A model generated the notes under the pieces. That model did no database searches. It had not been told where the DNA came from and saw nothing but the letters and a program-made list of their open reading frames with translations. DNA of 37,140 bases from NCBI GenBank assembly GCA_012963885.1, contig DTUY01000030.1, positions 1-37,140 of the forward strand. The letters run 5' to 3'. This stretch comes from Candidatus Poribacteria bacterium (GTDB lineage Bacteria; Poribacteria; WGA-4E; UBA9662). This document shows, one piece after another, positions 14,815-23,988 of this stretch (positions are counted from its first letter, which is position 1; every line of letters begins with the position of its first letter). The position numbers and the translations under genes were made by a program.

Positions 14815-17547
14815 TTAGAAAGATTGTGTGATTTGCATCAAGGCCAATCGACCAATCTCCGGAGCACCAACAAACTCCTGGTGCTGATTATTCAGAAGAT
14901 TTTGTATGGTCAACGAAAGCCTGGGAGGCGTTGACAGGAACGCAGGCAAATCGTAAGCAAAATTCACGTCAATGAGTTGATATGGATCAACTTCTCCGAT
15001 GTAAACGCCGGAATTAACCGGAAATCCAGCTATGTAACGGAACTGCAGCTGCGAACTCAATCCCAGATCGGCATTAATATACTTCACGCCCAGCCCAAAT
15101 TTGTTTTTGGGAGCGTTCAAAGCGATCGTTTTTTCATCCGACTCAAATTCGTCGTCGCTGACAAATGAGAGATTCCCGTTTAAGATAACATTTTCAGTTA
15201 GGAAAAAATCGAGTCGCGCGTCAGCACCATAAAGCGAAATATCGCCGTAGTTTCGGTAGGTCAGCATAATCGCATTCGGATCATGCACGCCTTCTGGAGT
15301 AACCGTACCGAATGGAATGAATACCGCTCCGTTTTGGGCTGTTCCATTGGCAAATATCAGAGCTAATTCATCATGAACTTTTCCGTTGCCAAATTTTTGA
15401 ACGGGATTGTCTGGAAACAGATCCTTCATGGCAAGAGGAGTACCATCCTTTTTCTTACCGATAACGAGATCCGGGTTATCCAATGCCATCGCCACTTGGA
15501 CTAACGGGGCATTTTCCGGCTTGGCTAATGCGGCTCCAATTTTCTTCATCAGCGCCCCAATTAGAACTTGCGGTTCAAGAAAAACGTTGGGCGTTTCAAC
15601 CACCAATGGCCCAACAAAGTTTCTCATTTTGGTCTGATAGATGTCCACACTCAGTGCCAGTCTATTGGCCAGAACCCCTTTATAACCTAATTCCGTAGTC
15701 TGGGTTGTCGTTGGCTTAATCGGTTCAACATCAGTTGGATTGACAGCATCTTCAAAACCTTGCGTGGTCGGATTTAAAGTCCGCATCACATTTTTTAAAC
15801 CACCTAGCTTTTCCGGAATAGCTGATTGGAAAGCTTGAGATAAGGCACTGACCTGCAACTTAACAATCGCATCAGGCAAACCTTGAGTCTTAAGTTGACC
15901 TTCAATAAGACCTGCAAGCGTTGGAAGCAACCCGCTCATTACCGCCTTTCTTCCAACTCCCCACATGACGTTAGTCATTATTGGGTCATTCATGTCGAAA
16001 TAGGTATCAGGTTCCTTTTTTAAGATAGCCGCATAGGGTGAACGGAACTTTGGTGGGCCTTCACCACTGGATTGGAATCTAAACCCGTCTTTTGTTCCTT
16101 GTGCGCGAACATCGATCTTCGGATTAAATCCTAAGGCGGGCTCTAACGTTCCTCCAATTCCACCCAGATCCTCCAGCACCACAAGATCCAGGAAAATGGT
16201 ATTGGAAGTAGGAGTGCTAAAGGCACGATTATAGGTAGCCCGCAAATTATGGTTGATTGCTGGCGTATAAACCAGTGCCACACGAGGCGAGAACACGAGA
16301 TCTTCCAAATAGCTATGCTGATCCATACGAGCAGCAGCCACAAATTTCAGGTTGGCTGGCAAGTTGGTTTCAGATTGCAGATATACGCCAATCTCATTAA
16401 TATTATCATCGTCTTCATTGATTCCGGTGATGGTTCCCTCTGTATCTGGTCTTGTCAGTAATAGATCCAAGCCGTAGGTAAATCGCTGGTCATCGCCAAT
16501 AGACAGACCATGCTGAACCTGACCAACAAAAAGCTTCGATTTGTCGACAATCGGATTACCTGTTCGCAAGAGAAAAGTGTCGCCAGCATCACTCTGATTG
16601 ATAAAAACTTGAGCAAACAGGTCCTTGTAGTTCAGGCGGCCCTGAGCGTAGCTATAAGTCCACCCTTTGCCTTGTCCTGAACCGACTCCGGTAAGCTCAA
16701 TCTGATTAATGCGCGAGAACCCACTGCTCAAGATTGCCTTTAGTTCATCCGTAACATTAAAGTCAAGCCGCGCTTCACCTGTCAAACGATCAACGTTGAA
16801 ATCACGTGTTTTGCCAGAGCTTTTGAGATATGCTTCCTCCGCTGGATCTTCAGATTCCCAGTCATTACCACGGTAATACTGGCCTGAAATTTTGTAGCCA
16901 ATGCGGTCATCAAAACTGCCTGCGTGTCGCAAAGCCCCAGTCAGAACACTACGCTCACCCGATCCAAGCGTAACTGTAGTCCCTTCCGAACCGAACGGTG
17001 ATTTGGTCAGAATGTGCATCACCCCATTAGCACTGTTGGGACCATATAAAGCCGAGCCTGGGCCGGACACGACCTCAATGCGTTCAATATCCAAGTTTGA
17101 AGTCGGGATCAGACTGTAAGTATTAGAGCGAAGTGAAGGAACACGAGCTATACGATTGTCTACAAGAGAAAGTAAAGAACCGGAAAAGATGTTATTAAAC
17201 CCTCGAACCACCACATTGGATTGGGTCAGACCGGAAGTCACCACGTCAACTACCGGTATCGCTTTCAGGTGATCCGTGACTGTACCGGCTACCTTGTCCC
17301 GCACTGCAGAACCATCAAGGATCGAAACCGCAGCGGGTGCTTCAAGCACTTTTTCTGGTTTTCGCGAAGCGGTTACAGAGATCTCTTCCAGGTCAAAACT
17401 GGTTTTGGCTTTATCATCTGTCTCGACGACTTTCTCGCTATCTTCAACAGTAGTATCTGTATCAGACGATTCTGCCGAAAAGGTTTCTGTAACGATAAAC
17501 AGAAAAAAAACTCCGATCAATAGTAAAAAGACACCAAATCGATTCAT
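14815..17547 (-). CDS. TonB-dependent outer-membrane receptor
   Basis: The 910-residue protein would import a large or scarce substrate across the outer membrane using TonB energy. A signal peptide is present (about 1-25, LLLIGVFFLFIVTETFSA). It is followed by an acidic linker, a TonB-box-like EEISVTASR near 53-61, and a plug domain to about 185 (RIEVVSGPGSALYGPNSANGV). A long beta-barrel ends in Phe (LMQITQSF), the usual signal for barrel assembly. Two long inserts are unusual: one of about 150 residues after ALGFNPKIDVRAQG, rich in predicted helix, and one of about 120 residues after MRNFVGPLVVETPN. They probably form large outer loops. AGAGAGG stands before the ATG. The substrate is unknown; the neighbouring TIM-barrel isomerase hints at a carbohydrate, weakly. 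Confidence 0.92.
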   Translation of the reverse strand: MNRFGVFLLLIGVFFLFIVTETFSAESSDTDTTVEDSEKVVETDDKAKTSFDLEEISVTASRKPEKVLEAPAAVSILDGSAVRDKVAGTVTDHLKAIPVVDVVTSGLTQSNVVVRGFNNIFSGSLLSLVDNRIARVPSLRSNTYSLIPTSNLDIERIEVVSGPGSALYGPNSANGVMHILTKSPFGSEGTTVTLGSGERSVLTGALRHAGSFDDRIGYKISGQYYRGNDWESEDPAEEAYLKSSGKTRDFNVDRLTGEARLDFNVTDELKAILSSGFSRINQIELTGVGSGQGKGWTYSYAQGRLNYKDLFAQVFINQSDAGDTFLLRTGNPIVDKSKLFVGQVQHGLSIGDDQRFTYGLDLLLTRPDTEGTITGINEDDDNINEIGVYLQSETNLPANLKFVAAARMDQHSYLEDLVFSPRVALVYTPAINHNLRATYNRAFSTPTSNTIFLDLVVLEDLGGIGGTLEPALGFNPKIDVRAQGTKDGFRFQSSGEGPPKFRSPYAAILKKEPDTYFDMNDPIMTNVMWGVGRKAVMSGLLPTLAGLIEGQLKTQGLPDAIVKLQVSALSQAFQSAIPEKLGGLKNVMRTLNPTTQGFEDAVNPTDVEPIKPTTTQTTELGYKGVLANRLALSVDIYQTKMRNFVGPLVVETPNVFLEPQVLIGALMKKIGAALAKPENAPLVQVAMALDNPDLVIGKKKDGTPLAMKDLFPDNPVQKFGNGKVHDELALIFANGTAQNGAVFIPFGTVTPEGVHDPNAIMLTYRNYGDISLYGADARLDFFLTENVILNGNLSFVSDDEFESDEKTIALNAPKNKFGLGVKYINADLGLSSQLQFRYIAGFPVNSGVYIGEVDPYQLIDVNFAYDLPAFLSTPPRLSLTIQNLLNNQHQEFVGAPEIGRLALMQITQSF

Positions 17548-17638
17548 CAGCTAAACCTCTCTTTAATTTTTATTTAAGTTTCCTTTGATTATTTAAGATC
17601 TTTATCTCTCCCTGTTTCTTCAAATTGAAAAGTTGAAC

Positions 17639-19279
17639 TCAATTACTTTCCGCTGGACTCATTTCTCCAGACTGGTAACGCCCCCAATAATCCCTGACTT
17701 TTTCTAGAACTTTTGGGGCAAGGAAGATACTACCCACGATGTTGGGAAAGGCCATGCTAAAGATCATAGCATCCGAAAAATCTAATACATCACTCAATTT
17801 ATTGACAGCCCCAACAATAATAAAAATAACGAAAATAATTCTAAACAAGACAACTGTTTTAAGACCGACCCCTTCTTCCCCAATATGATCTAGCAAGTAG
17901 ATCCATCCCCTTTCTCCGTAGTAACACCAAGAAATCATGGTTGAATAGGCAAAGAGCCCTATACAAAGCGTCAGAATATATGGAAACCAGCCAATAACAC
18001 TTCCAAACGCTTCTGTTGTTAGGGTAACACCAGCCGACTGAGAGATGCTGGGATCGTTCCACGTACCTGTGATGATAACCACCATGGCAGTCATGAAACA
18101 GACTATAATAGTGTCAATGAAAGGACCAATCATACCTACGATACCTTCCCGAACAGGTTCTTCTGTCTTAGCTGCAGCATGAGCGATAGCGGCACTACCA
18201 AGTCCAGCCTCGTTGGAAAAGGCGGCACGCCTCACTCCCATAACGAGCACACCGAAGAGCCCCCCATAGTAAGCATTCTTAGTAAAAGCCATAGTAAAAA
18301 TCAGACGGATTGTTTCAGGAATCTGACTAATATGGGTCAGGATAATAAAGAGTGAAGCTAAAACATAAATACCACACATAAAAGGAACGATCTTGGAAGT
18401 AGCTGCTCCAATACGTTTTATTCCTCCGATGATTACGACTCCAACTCCAATTGCCAGTATAATTCCAATTACCCAGTTCCAAGTCCCAATGTCAGAAATT
18501 CCAAAAGTGCTTGCAAATGCCTCGGCCGTTTGATTGGCCTGAAACATGTTTCCTCCACCAATAGCTCCACCCATAATCATTAGTGCGTACATAACCGCTA
18601 GTGCTTTGCCTAAAACTTTTAAAACTTTATATCTACTGCCACTCAAACCAATGTCGAGGTAATACATTGGCCCTCCTGAGATTGTTCCATCAGCATTAAT
18701 CTTTCGGTACATTTGAGACAAGGTACAACTACTGAATTTCGCGCTCATGCCAAACACCGCGGCAATCAGCATCCAAAAAACGGCACCAGGACCTCCCAGT
18801 TGAATGGCAACAGCTACACCAGCAATATTGCCTAAACCAACTGTAGCGGAAAGTGCACTTGTTAAAGCACGGAAATGAGAGATTTCCCCGGTGTCTTCCG
18901 GTTTATCATGTTTCCCTCGAATAACGTCAATGGCGTGTTCAAAGCCGCGGATATTAATCCATCGATACCAGAAGGTAAAAAAGATAGCCCCCAAAATCAG
19001 TACTAGCACAATAAACGGAACTTGGACGGTCTTCTTCTTTGCTGTTCCGGAGTCATCTAAAACAGGATTCTCATCCCGATCCACTTCATCGATCTGCACA
19101 AAGCCACGTGTAACGTCGAAAAACAGCACCTTAAAAATCTTACTATTAACTCTAGCGAGAAACGAGGGGGCTGCCTCTACATTATCCTCGTTTCCATTTG
19201 ACCAGACAGGTATTGCCCACGAAACTAACGCAAAAACAAGGATCAAGACTCCTGCTAATATTTTTCTATTGCCATACAT
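17639..19279 (-). CDS. Sodium:alanine/glycine symporter (AGCS family)
   Basis: This inner-membrane transporter couples Na+ to uptake of alanine or glycine. The 546-residue protein has an N-terminal hydrophobic segment (about 8-27), then an extra roughly 70-residue charged stretch before the core. The core begins near FWYRWINIRGFEHAIDVIRG. Family motifs are SALSATVGLGNIAGVAVAI and the signature AAFSNEAGLGSAAIAHAAAK. About ten membrane segments follow. The N-terminal part before the core is longer than in many family members and contains charged residues (EVDRDENPVLDDSG), which may form a periplasmic segment. The ribosome site is poor (GGGGGA, 13 bases away). A weak -35/-10 pair may lie at 19317-19344. 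The substrate within the family is not certain. Confidence 0.92.
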   Translation of the reverse strand: MYGNRKILAGVLILVFALVSWAIPVWSNGNEDNVEAAPSFLARVNSKIFKVLFFDVTRGFVQIDEVDRDENPVLDDSGTAKKKTVQVPFIVLVLILGAIFFTFWYRWINIRGFEHAIDVIRGKHDKPEDTGEISHFRALTSALSATVGLGNIAGVAVAIQLGGPGAVFWMLIAAVFGMSAKFSSCTLSQMYRKINADGTISGGPMYYLDIGLSGSRYKVLKVLGKALAVMYALMIMGGAIGGGNMFQANQTAEAFASTFGISDIGTWNWVIGIILAIGVGVVIIGGIKRIGAATSKIVPFMCGIYVLASLFIILTHISQIPETIRLIFTMAFTKNAYYGGLFGVLVMGVRRAAFSNEAGLGSAAIAHAAAKTEEPVREGIVGMIGPFIDTIIVCFMTAMVVIITGTWNDPSISQSAGVTLTTEAFGSVIGWFPYILTLCIGLFAYSTMISWCYYGERGWIYLLDHIGEEGVGLKTVVLFRIIFVIFIIVGAVNKLSDVLDFSDAMIFSMAFPNIVGSIFLAPKVLEKVRDYWGRYQSGEMSPAESN

Positions 19280-19361
19280 CGATTTTTGGTGATCCCCCGG
19301 TCTAAATTAGATTCCAATTATCTCACATATACCGACATGTTAAACAACTATTTCTCGAAGA

Positions 19362-20120
19362 TTATTTCCTTTCTCCTATAATCTGTCGGAAGTCGAATGC
19401 AAAGTCTATTTTGGTTTTCAACCGATCTTGATCAAAGATCATCACCTCTGGCACAATCAACTTAAGATCCTTGGCATCTCGGTCAAGCAGATCAAAAACC
19501 AGCAACCCGGATCTTTGTCCATTTCGAAATATCTTCCCACCATCAAAAACTGTCTCTCTGGCAACCATTTGGGCGCTCTGTACTTCCTGGCTACCCCCAC
19601 TCGTAGTTCGGTACATTCGATTATCATAGTACGGATCGTAATACGGGTTGTTAAAACGCCCATACTGATACCGGTAGGGATAAGCATATCGGTAAACGTT
19701 TGTTGTTCTGGCATTTTTGTATAAATCCTTAAAATAATCATAAGGCAATGATCCATATTGCGTACCATCTTCGTCGATCAAGATAGCCATGTTATCGATA
19801 GCAACTCTTGGATGATCTAAGTTCTTAACGCGAATCTCAAACACAGTGTATAATGGATCAACCCGCCCCCAGCGCCCAATCCTCAGGTAAGGGTTAATCT
19901 CATCCTCAGCCACCAACTCATAAACTTCAACTTCATCAAGTGGTTCAATCATGATAGCAACGCCATTTTGTTCAATAGCCACGCTACCTAATTTCTGGTT
20001 TATTTCTATTCCTTCCCGACCTGCAACTGGCTCTATGTAGATGTCAATTTCTGGTTTAGCACCACATCCGACAAAAACACAGATCAAGCCAACTAAGCAA
20101 AAAATTTCTAAAGACCGCAT
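19362..20120 (-). CDS. Putative lipoprotein with a tyrosine-rich segment
   Basis: No family was recognised. The 252-residue protein begins with a lipoprotein signal (MRSLEIFCLVGLICVFVGC), with Cys19 as the likely lipid-bearing residue. The lipobox FVGC is near-canonical, with Phe at -3. After a beta-rich region with regular charged residues comes a segment with many Tyr, Asn and Arg residues (about 140-180, for example NNPYYDPYYDNRMYR). The C-terminal part (GLLVFDLLDRDAKDLKLIVPEV) resembles the immunoglobulin-like or DUF4352-type folds found in surface lipoproteins. The ATG at 20120 was chosen because AGAGGA lies 8 bases upstream and the signal sequence starts there; a longer start at 20174 has no such support. 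It is anchored in the inner or outer membrane. Confidence 0.8.
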   Translation of the reverse strand: MRSLEIFCLVGLICVFVGCGAKPEIDIYIEPVAGREGIEINQKLGSVAIEQNGVAIMIEPLDEVEVYELVAEDEINPYLRIGRWGRVDPLYTVFEIRVKNLDHPRVAIDNMAILIDEDGTQYGSLPYDYFKDLYKNARTTNVYRYAYPYRYQYGRFNNPYYDPYYDNRMYRTTSGGSQEVQSAQMVARETVFDGGKIFRNGQRSGLLVFDLLDRDAKDLKLIVPEVMIFDQDRLKTKIDFAFDFRQIIGERK

Positions 20121-20217
20121 TGTGTTCTTCCTCTCCCAATCTTCCGTTTGACTTCTGACATCGTCTAAGCACATAAACCATCAAATTACCTAACAATTTT
20201 GCCAGTTTAGCACAGAT

Positions 20218-20796
20218 CTATGCAATTTTCAATTGAGAAAACCCACTGATTAAGACAATGACTAACAATATGGCCACGAATGTGCGACGCTCACTCCGGA
20301 GGGCACGCGAGAGCGAAAAGTAGTGATTCGATCGATTCCCATAGGCCTGAAATCGGAAACCAAGCCGAGGGACAACTTTAAGATAATCTTCATATACCTC
20401 ACCGCACTGTTGGCGTAAATGGTTCTCCTCGGACAAAATAATGGGCAAGTACTGAAGAAAAAAAGCAACGGGGACCACGATCGTCAGCCACCAAACGTTT
20501 GCTATGACGCAAACGCCGAGACTGATCAGGAAATTTCCCAGGTAAAGCGGATTTCGGCTGTATGCGTATGGTCCGGACGTAACAAGAACACAACTATCAC
20601 TCATGGATCGCGTACGAGTTCGACCACCAGCGTAGCCCACCGCCCAAATTCGCATCAACTCACCAATCAACAATACTAAAACACCAACTATTGTCAAAAT
20701 CCAAGACAGTTGTGCAAAGTAGACCGCTAGCAGGATGAGTGGAATTGGAGTATAACTCCTTAACTCAAAAAAGGCGGTTCCTATCTTTTTTATCAT
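20218..20796 (-). CDS. Isoprenylcysteine carboxyl methyltransferase-like (ICMT/PEMT) membrane protein
   Basis: The protein of 192 residues has about five membrane segments and the C-terminal signature of the ICMT/phospholipid methyltransferase family: VTSGPYAYSRNPLYLGNFL near 90-108 and EENHLRQQCGEVYEDYLKVVPR near 138-159. Such proteins bind S-adenosylmethionine and methylate lipids or isoprenoid-like groups at the membrane. The real substrate in bacteria is mostly unknown. The ATG at 20796 is preferred; an in-frame ATG at 20841 would overlap the end of lptG by 29 bases. A ribosome site, AGGGAAG, lies nearby. It follows lptG on the same strand, so it is probably part of the lptF-lptG unit and may modify a lipid of the envelope; this is an inference. 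Confidence 0.85.
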   Translation of the reverse strand: MIKKIGTAFFELRSYTPIPLILLAVYFAQLSWILTIVGVLVLLIGELMRIWAVGYAGGRTRTRSMSDSCVLVTSGPYAYSRNPLYLGNFLISLGVCVIANVWWLTIVVPVAFFLQYLPIILSEENHLRQQCGEVYEDYLKVVPRLGFRFQAYGNRSNHYFSLSRALRSERRTFVAILLVIVLISGFSQLKIA

Positions 20797-20812
20797 TAGC
20801 CTAACTTCCCTA

Positions 20813-21874
20813 TCATTTAGGGGCTCTCCACAATAAGACAATACCGATAACTCCGTAGATCACATTTGCACCCCAACAAGCAATAATCGGATGGAGTTTC
20901 CCACCTTCACTAAGCCCCTCAAACGTGGCGAAGGAAATTCCCCAATAGATAAAATTGAGGAAAAACGCAATTACCAATCCAGCAAAAAACCCAACCCGAC
21001 CAAAGCGGATAGCTATCGGTGCAGCTATCAACACGACAACAAATCCGGCAAACGGATATGCCATCTTATGATGCAACCGTACCTCTTCACGTCGAGTCGC
21101 TTGGCGGGCACTTTTCTTGTAAGCTATCTGTTGACTAAGCTCCTTGATCGTCATTCCGCGTAGGTCCTTAAGACTCCTGGCAAACTGCGATGGGTTTTCA
21201 AATCTATCAATCTGTTTAGATTCAAACCGACTAAATGATATTTCCATGCCATTGTCAAACTGACGAATAAATCCTTCAGCTAAATTCCATTTTCCTGGAG
21301 TCCAACTCACCGTGCTAGCAAAAGTCTCCTTCTTTAGATCCCTATCATCGTCAAATTCATAAATAGTCATTCGATCGATGACTTCATCCTCAAGATTAAG
21401 GTTAAACATATAAAATAGATTTCCATCTATGCCTTTGAAGATAATATTGCGGTTTAGACGAAGTGGGATTTTCCTTTCTAGTTGATATGCCAGATGGTAA
21501 GCTGGCGAAGCAACCTTATTGTAAAAAACTGCGAAAACAAAACAAATAATCAAAGTTGATACTATAATTGGTATAACGATGCGAGATACATTTATTCCGG
21601 CGGATTTCATTGCCAAGATCTGATTATCACCTACCATGCGTCCCAGAACAAAGAAGACTGCTAAAAAACCGGCAACCGGCATAATCTCCGCAATTCGTCT
21701 TGGCATTCGGTAGAAAACAATCTTGACAACTGACCAATATGACAGATCATCTTCGAACTTTTTGATATCCTTGTCTAGCAAACGAACCACAACCACCAAT
21801 GCGGTTAAGAATACAAGCCCTAATAGAAAAGCACGCAGATATTCTTTTAGAATATAGTAGTCTAGTATCCTCAA
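20813..21874 (-). CDS. lptG: LptG-type permease of the lipopolysaccharide exporter (YjgP/YjgQ family)
   Basis: LptG and LptF form the inner-membrane part of the LptB2FG exporter, which lifts lipopolysaccharide to the Lpt bridge. The 353-residue protein has the family layout. Membrane segments lie near 15-35, 55-80 and 100-120. A periplasmic beta-jellyroll-like domain spans about 130-255 (GIDGNLFYMFNLNLEDEV). Three membrane segments end the protein (FAGFVVVLIAAPIAIRFG and after). The N-terminus RILDYYILKEYLRAF is typical. The start is TTG, overlapping the stop of lptF as TTGA. Assignment to LptG instead of a second LptF rests on gene order and general form. Its presence supports an outer membrane. 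Confidence 0.85.
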   Translation of the reverse strand: MRILDYYILKEYLRAFLLGLVFLTALVVVVRLLDKDIKKFEDDLSYWSVVKIVFYRMPRRIAEIMPVAGFLAVFFVLGRMVGDNQILAMKSAGINVSRIVIPIIVSTLIICFVFAVFYNKVASPAYHLAYQLERKIPLRLNRNIIFKGIDGNLFYMFNLNLEDEVIDRMTIYEFDDDRDLKKETFASTVSWTPGKWNLAEGFIRQFDNGMEISFSRFESKQIDRFENPSQFARSLKDLRGMTIKELSQQIAYKKSARQATRREEVRLHHKMAYPFAGFVVVLIAAPIAIRFGRVGFFAGLVIAFFLNFIYWGISFATFEGLSEGGKLHPIIACWGANVIYGVIGIVLLWRAPK

Positions 21875-23046
21875 TTCACCTCTCCAGAAAGGGTTTGAAT
21901 TTTGTTGACTTTATCTTCAATGATCGATCGAATCAAAAACATGAGCCCAATAAAGCCAGTAAAAATATTAGGTGTCCACATGGCAACCCAAGCTGTCATT
22001 TTGCCGTTTACCCCTAAACTTTGACCCAGTTGTAGCAACAAGTAATAAACAACAATAAGTGTCAGTCCAATACCAAGGCCGACCATCCGTCCACTCTTTT
22101 TGACCATCAATCCAAGTGGGACACCAATCAGAGCAAAAAACAGGCAAGCAAAGGGAATAGAAAACTTCTTGTGGTATTCAACTTGAGCATAACGCAGTTG
22201 AATGGCTTGATAAGATTTTTCATCGTTTTGCTTAACCTGTTTTCTCAGCTCGTGAATGCGCTTTCGTAACTTGGCAATTGACATGCTTCTTGGGCTCTGC
22301 GATTCAAATTCTGATCGTTTGATATCCTCAACCACATCTAATAATATCCGATTCTCTTCAAAGGATGTTACGCGATAAGCCTCCGGCTTACCAGGTACTA
22401 TCTCGTAAGTTCGACCGTCATAAAGATTGAGCCAAGCATGCGTCTTCTCAAATAACAAAACAGCCTGCTTGGATTGGACGAAACGCGGTTGACCAGACCA
22501 AATAGCATCCCAAAGTTTGACGTCCAGTAAGCGGCCAGTCTCAGGATGGATCCTTTCGAACATCCAGATCTTTCCTTTACCCTCCATTTCTTTCATAACC
22601 ACACCTTCTTCCAGAACAAATGTGGGATTCTTTCGACTGATATCACGTTTAAGCGAAGAATATGCTGCATTCCCGTGAGGAAGTGCATAGTCCATAAAGA
22701 TAAGATCAGTAATGCTCAAGAAGACGGAGGTAACCAACATGGGGGCAAGAAGCTGTTGGAAACTTACTCCATGGGCACGCATAGCGGTAATTTCATTGTC
22801 TGTTGAAAGCCGTCCGAGTGCAATCAGGATACCAATCAGCGTCGACATCGGTATAGTAACGACAATCGTTGCTGGCAGCACATAGATCAATAGTTCAAAC
22901 AAGTAGAGCGGACTAATCCCTTTCTTAACGAATAATCTAGTGAGTCGAAAAATTTCCTCAAGCAACAGGATTGAAGTTAAACACAACAGGGAAGTTAGGA
23001 AAGGCGGGGCAAATTCTTTAATCGCATATTTGGTCAGAATTTTCAA
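21871..23046 (-). CDS. lptF: LptF-type permease of the lipopolysaccharide exporter (YjgP/YjgQ family)
   Basis: This is the partner of the adjacent lptG, in the same fold. The N-terminus KILTKYAIKEFAPPFLTSLL is followed by membrane segments up to about residue 120 (LPATIVVTIPMSTLIGILIALG). A periplasmic domain spans about 125-280. The C-terminal membrane segments include FSIPFACLFFALIGVPLGL. The length of 391 residues is normal for the family. The start is TTG with AGGA upstream; no ATG is available near the expected N-terminus. A promoter lies 30 bases upstream (23083-23111). Downstream, lptG overlaps it by four bases and the ICMT-like gene follows, so the three probably form one operon. Confidence 0.88.
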   Translation of the reverse strand: MKILTKYAIKEFAPPFLTSLLCLTSILLLEEIFRLTRLFVKKGISPLYLFELLIYVLPATIVVTIPMSTLIGILIALGRLSTDNEITAMRAHGVSFQQLLAPMLVTSVFLSITDLIFMDYALPHGNAAYSSLKRDISRKNPTFVLEEGVVMKEMEGKGKIWMFERIHPETGRLLDVKLWDAIWSGQPRFVQSKQAVLLFEKTHAWLNLYDGRTYEIVPGKPEAYRVTSFEENRILLDVVEDIKRSEFESQSPRSMSIAKLRKRIHELRKQVKQNDEKSYQAIQLRYAQVEYHKKFSIPFACLFFALIGVPLGLMVKKSGRMVGLGIGLTLIVVYYLLLQLGQSLGVNGKMTAWVAMWTPNIFTGFIGLMFLIRSIIEDKVNKIQTLSGEVN

Positions 23047-23082
23047 GTTTTATGGTTCCTGTTGCAACTGCGATAGTGCAAT

Positions 23083-23111
23083 ATTCTACAATACACACCC
23101 CCTCATTTCAA
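23083..23111 (-). promoter_or_regulatory. Likely sigma-70-type promoter for lptF
   Basis: On the minus strand, TTGAAA (23111-23106), a 17-base spacer and TAGAAT (23088-23083) each differ from consensus by one base. The transcript would start near 23076, about 30 bases ahead of lptF. Its -35 box lies 13 bases from that of the divergent rightward promoter. Confidence 0.6.
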
Positions 23112-23124
23112 CGTGCTTTGGAGT

Positions 23125-23153
23125 TTGACACCTTCAATTTAAGGTGTTATAAT
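23125..23153 (+). promoter_or_regulatory. Consensus sigma-70-type promoter with palindromic operator-like spacer
   Basis: TTGACA (23125-23130), 17 bases, and TATAAT (23148-23153) match consensus perfectly. The transcript would start near 23160 and lead the gene at 23200. The spacer and its edges hold a palindrome, ACACCTT-CAATTT-AAGGTGT (23128-23147), with 7-bp perfect arms. A protein bound there would block RNA polymerase, so this looks like an operator. Confidence 0.7.
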
Positions 23154-23199
23154 TCTCCATGGTTTCATCTTACCATTTCCACTGGAAGCGTGACCATCG

Positions 23200-23988
23200 T
23201 TGAATAGCCTTACAGTCTCTGAACCACAAATTGAAAGTGATAAACTTCTCTCAATGCCAATTGAAGAAGCTGAGCTCGTTTTTCAGGGATATCCTACCCA
23301 CAAGCAACTGGAAATTATATCTTCCACACGCGATCCGCGAAAACGCGAAGAGCTTTATTATTTCGTGCCAGATTGTACGGAATTAATTCAACTCAGTTCA
23401 ACTGAGGATATGCTGCAAATTATAAGTACATCACTTGGTACGGGATACGCCTCAATACTGATCCCGTGTTTGTCATCTGACCAATTCGAAGAAATGATAG
23501 ATATTGCGGTTTGGAAGGACGGCAAACTAGATGAGAGAAGTCTAGACATTTGGTTGTTTGAGCTTTCTCTATGCGATTGTGAGGATCTGTCTCAGTTTTT
23601 ATATCGAATTGACATTAGCATATTGGCTGCCATGTTGCGTGGCCGCTTCGAGATTAATTCTGAATTTTTGGCCTTGATGATTGAATCGGGAACCATCGAT
23701 CCATCATCGAAGGAAATTCAGTTCAAGGATGAGAGATCAAAGCACATCCTAGACGCGATTTGGGCCGCAGACGAGAATCTTTTTACTCGATTGCTGTACG
23801 AAGTCTTCGGACTTGATCAAGAAGATATAGCGTCAGAGTTCTCAGCCTCGCTTGAAAGAGCAAAAGAAAAACGGGATCAACGCGTCGAAGAGAAGGATCG
23901 CCAGATGGGCGTCCACGTTACCGAGGAGCAGATTCTCCAAACTGTCGATCTCAAGAAAATCAATCTTAAGGATGACGAGGATGAGTAA
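23200..23988 (+). CDS. Conserved-looking protein of unknown function (possible DUF6178 relative)
   Basis: A 262-residue soluble protein with no signal peptide or membrane segment. The first half (LSMPIEEAELVFQGYP, then YYFVPDCTELIQLSSTEDM and later LDIWLFELSLCDCEDLSQFL) has the pattern of short helical repeats with acidic residues. I recall a similar style from DUF6178 proteins of Desulfobacterota-type bacteria, but only weakly. The C-terminus is highly charged (SASLERAKEKRDQRVEEKD) and ends DDEDE. The start is TTG at 23200 with GGAAG about 12 bases upstream. A strong promoter with an operator-like palindrome stands 47 bases ahead. It overlaps the next gene by 8 bases. Its function is unknown. 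Confidence 0.7.
   Translation: MNSLTVSEPQIESDKLLSMPIEEAELVFQGYPTHKQLEIISSTRDPRKREELYYFVPDCTELIQLSSTEDMLQIISTSLGTGYASILIPCLSSDQFEEMIDIAVWKDGKLDERSLDIWLFELSLCDCEDLSQFLYRIDISILAAMLRGRFEINSEFLALMIESGTIDPSSKEIQFKDERSKHILDAIWAADENLFTRLLYEVFGLDQEDIASEFSASLERAKEKRDQRVEEKDRQMGVHVTEEQILQTVDLKKINLKDDEDE

Noticed and set aside
19317..19344. TTAACA/GATAAT pair as a promoter for the alanine symporter
   Set aside because: The spacer is only 15 bases and the match moderate, so it was not listed as a feature.
23852..23980. Upstream extension of the small gene at 23981, starting within the preceding gene
   Set aside because: The added 43 residues are the Arg/Lys/Ser-rich frame shadow of the upstream coding sequence, while an ATG with a ribosome site stands at 23981.
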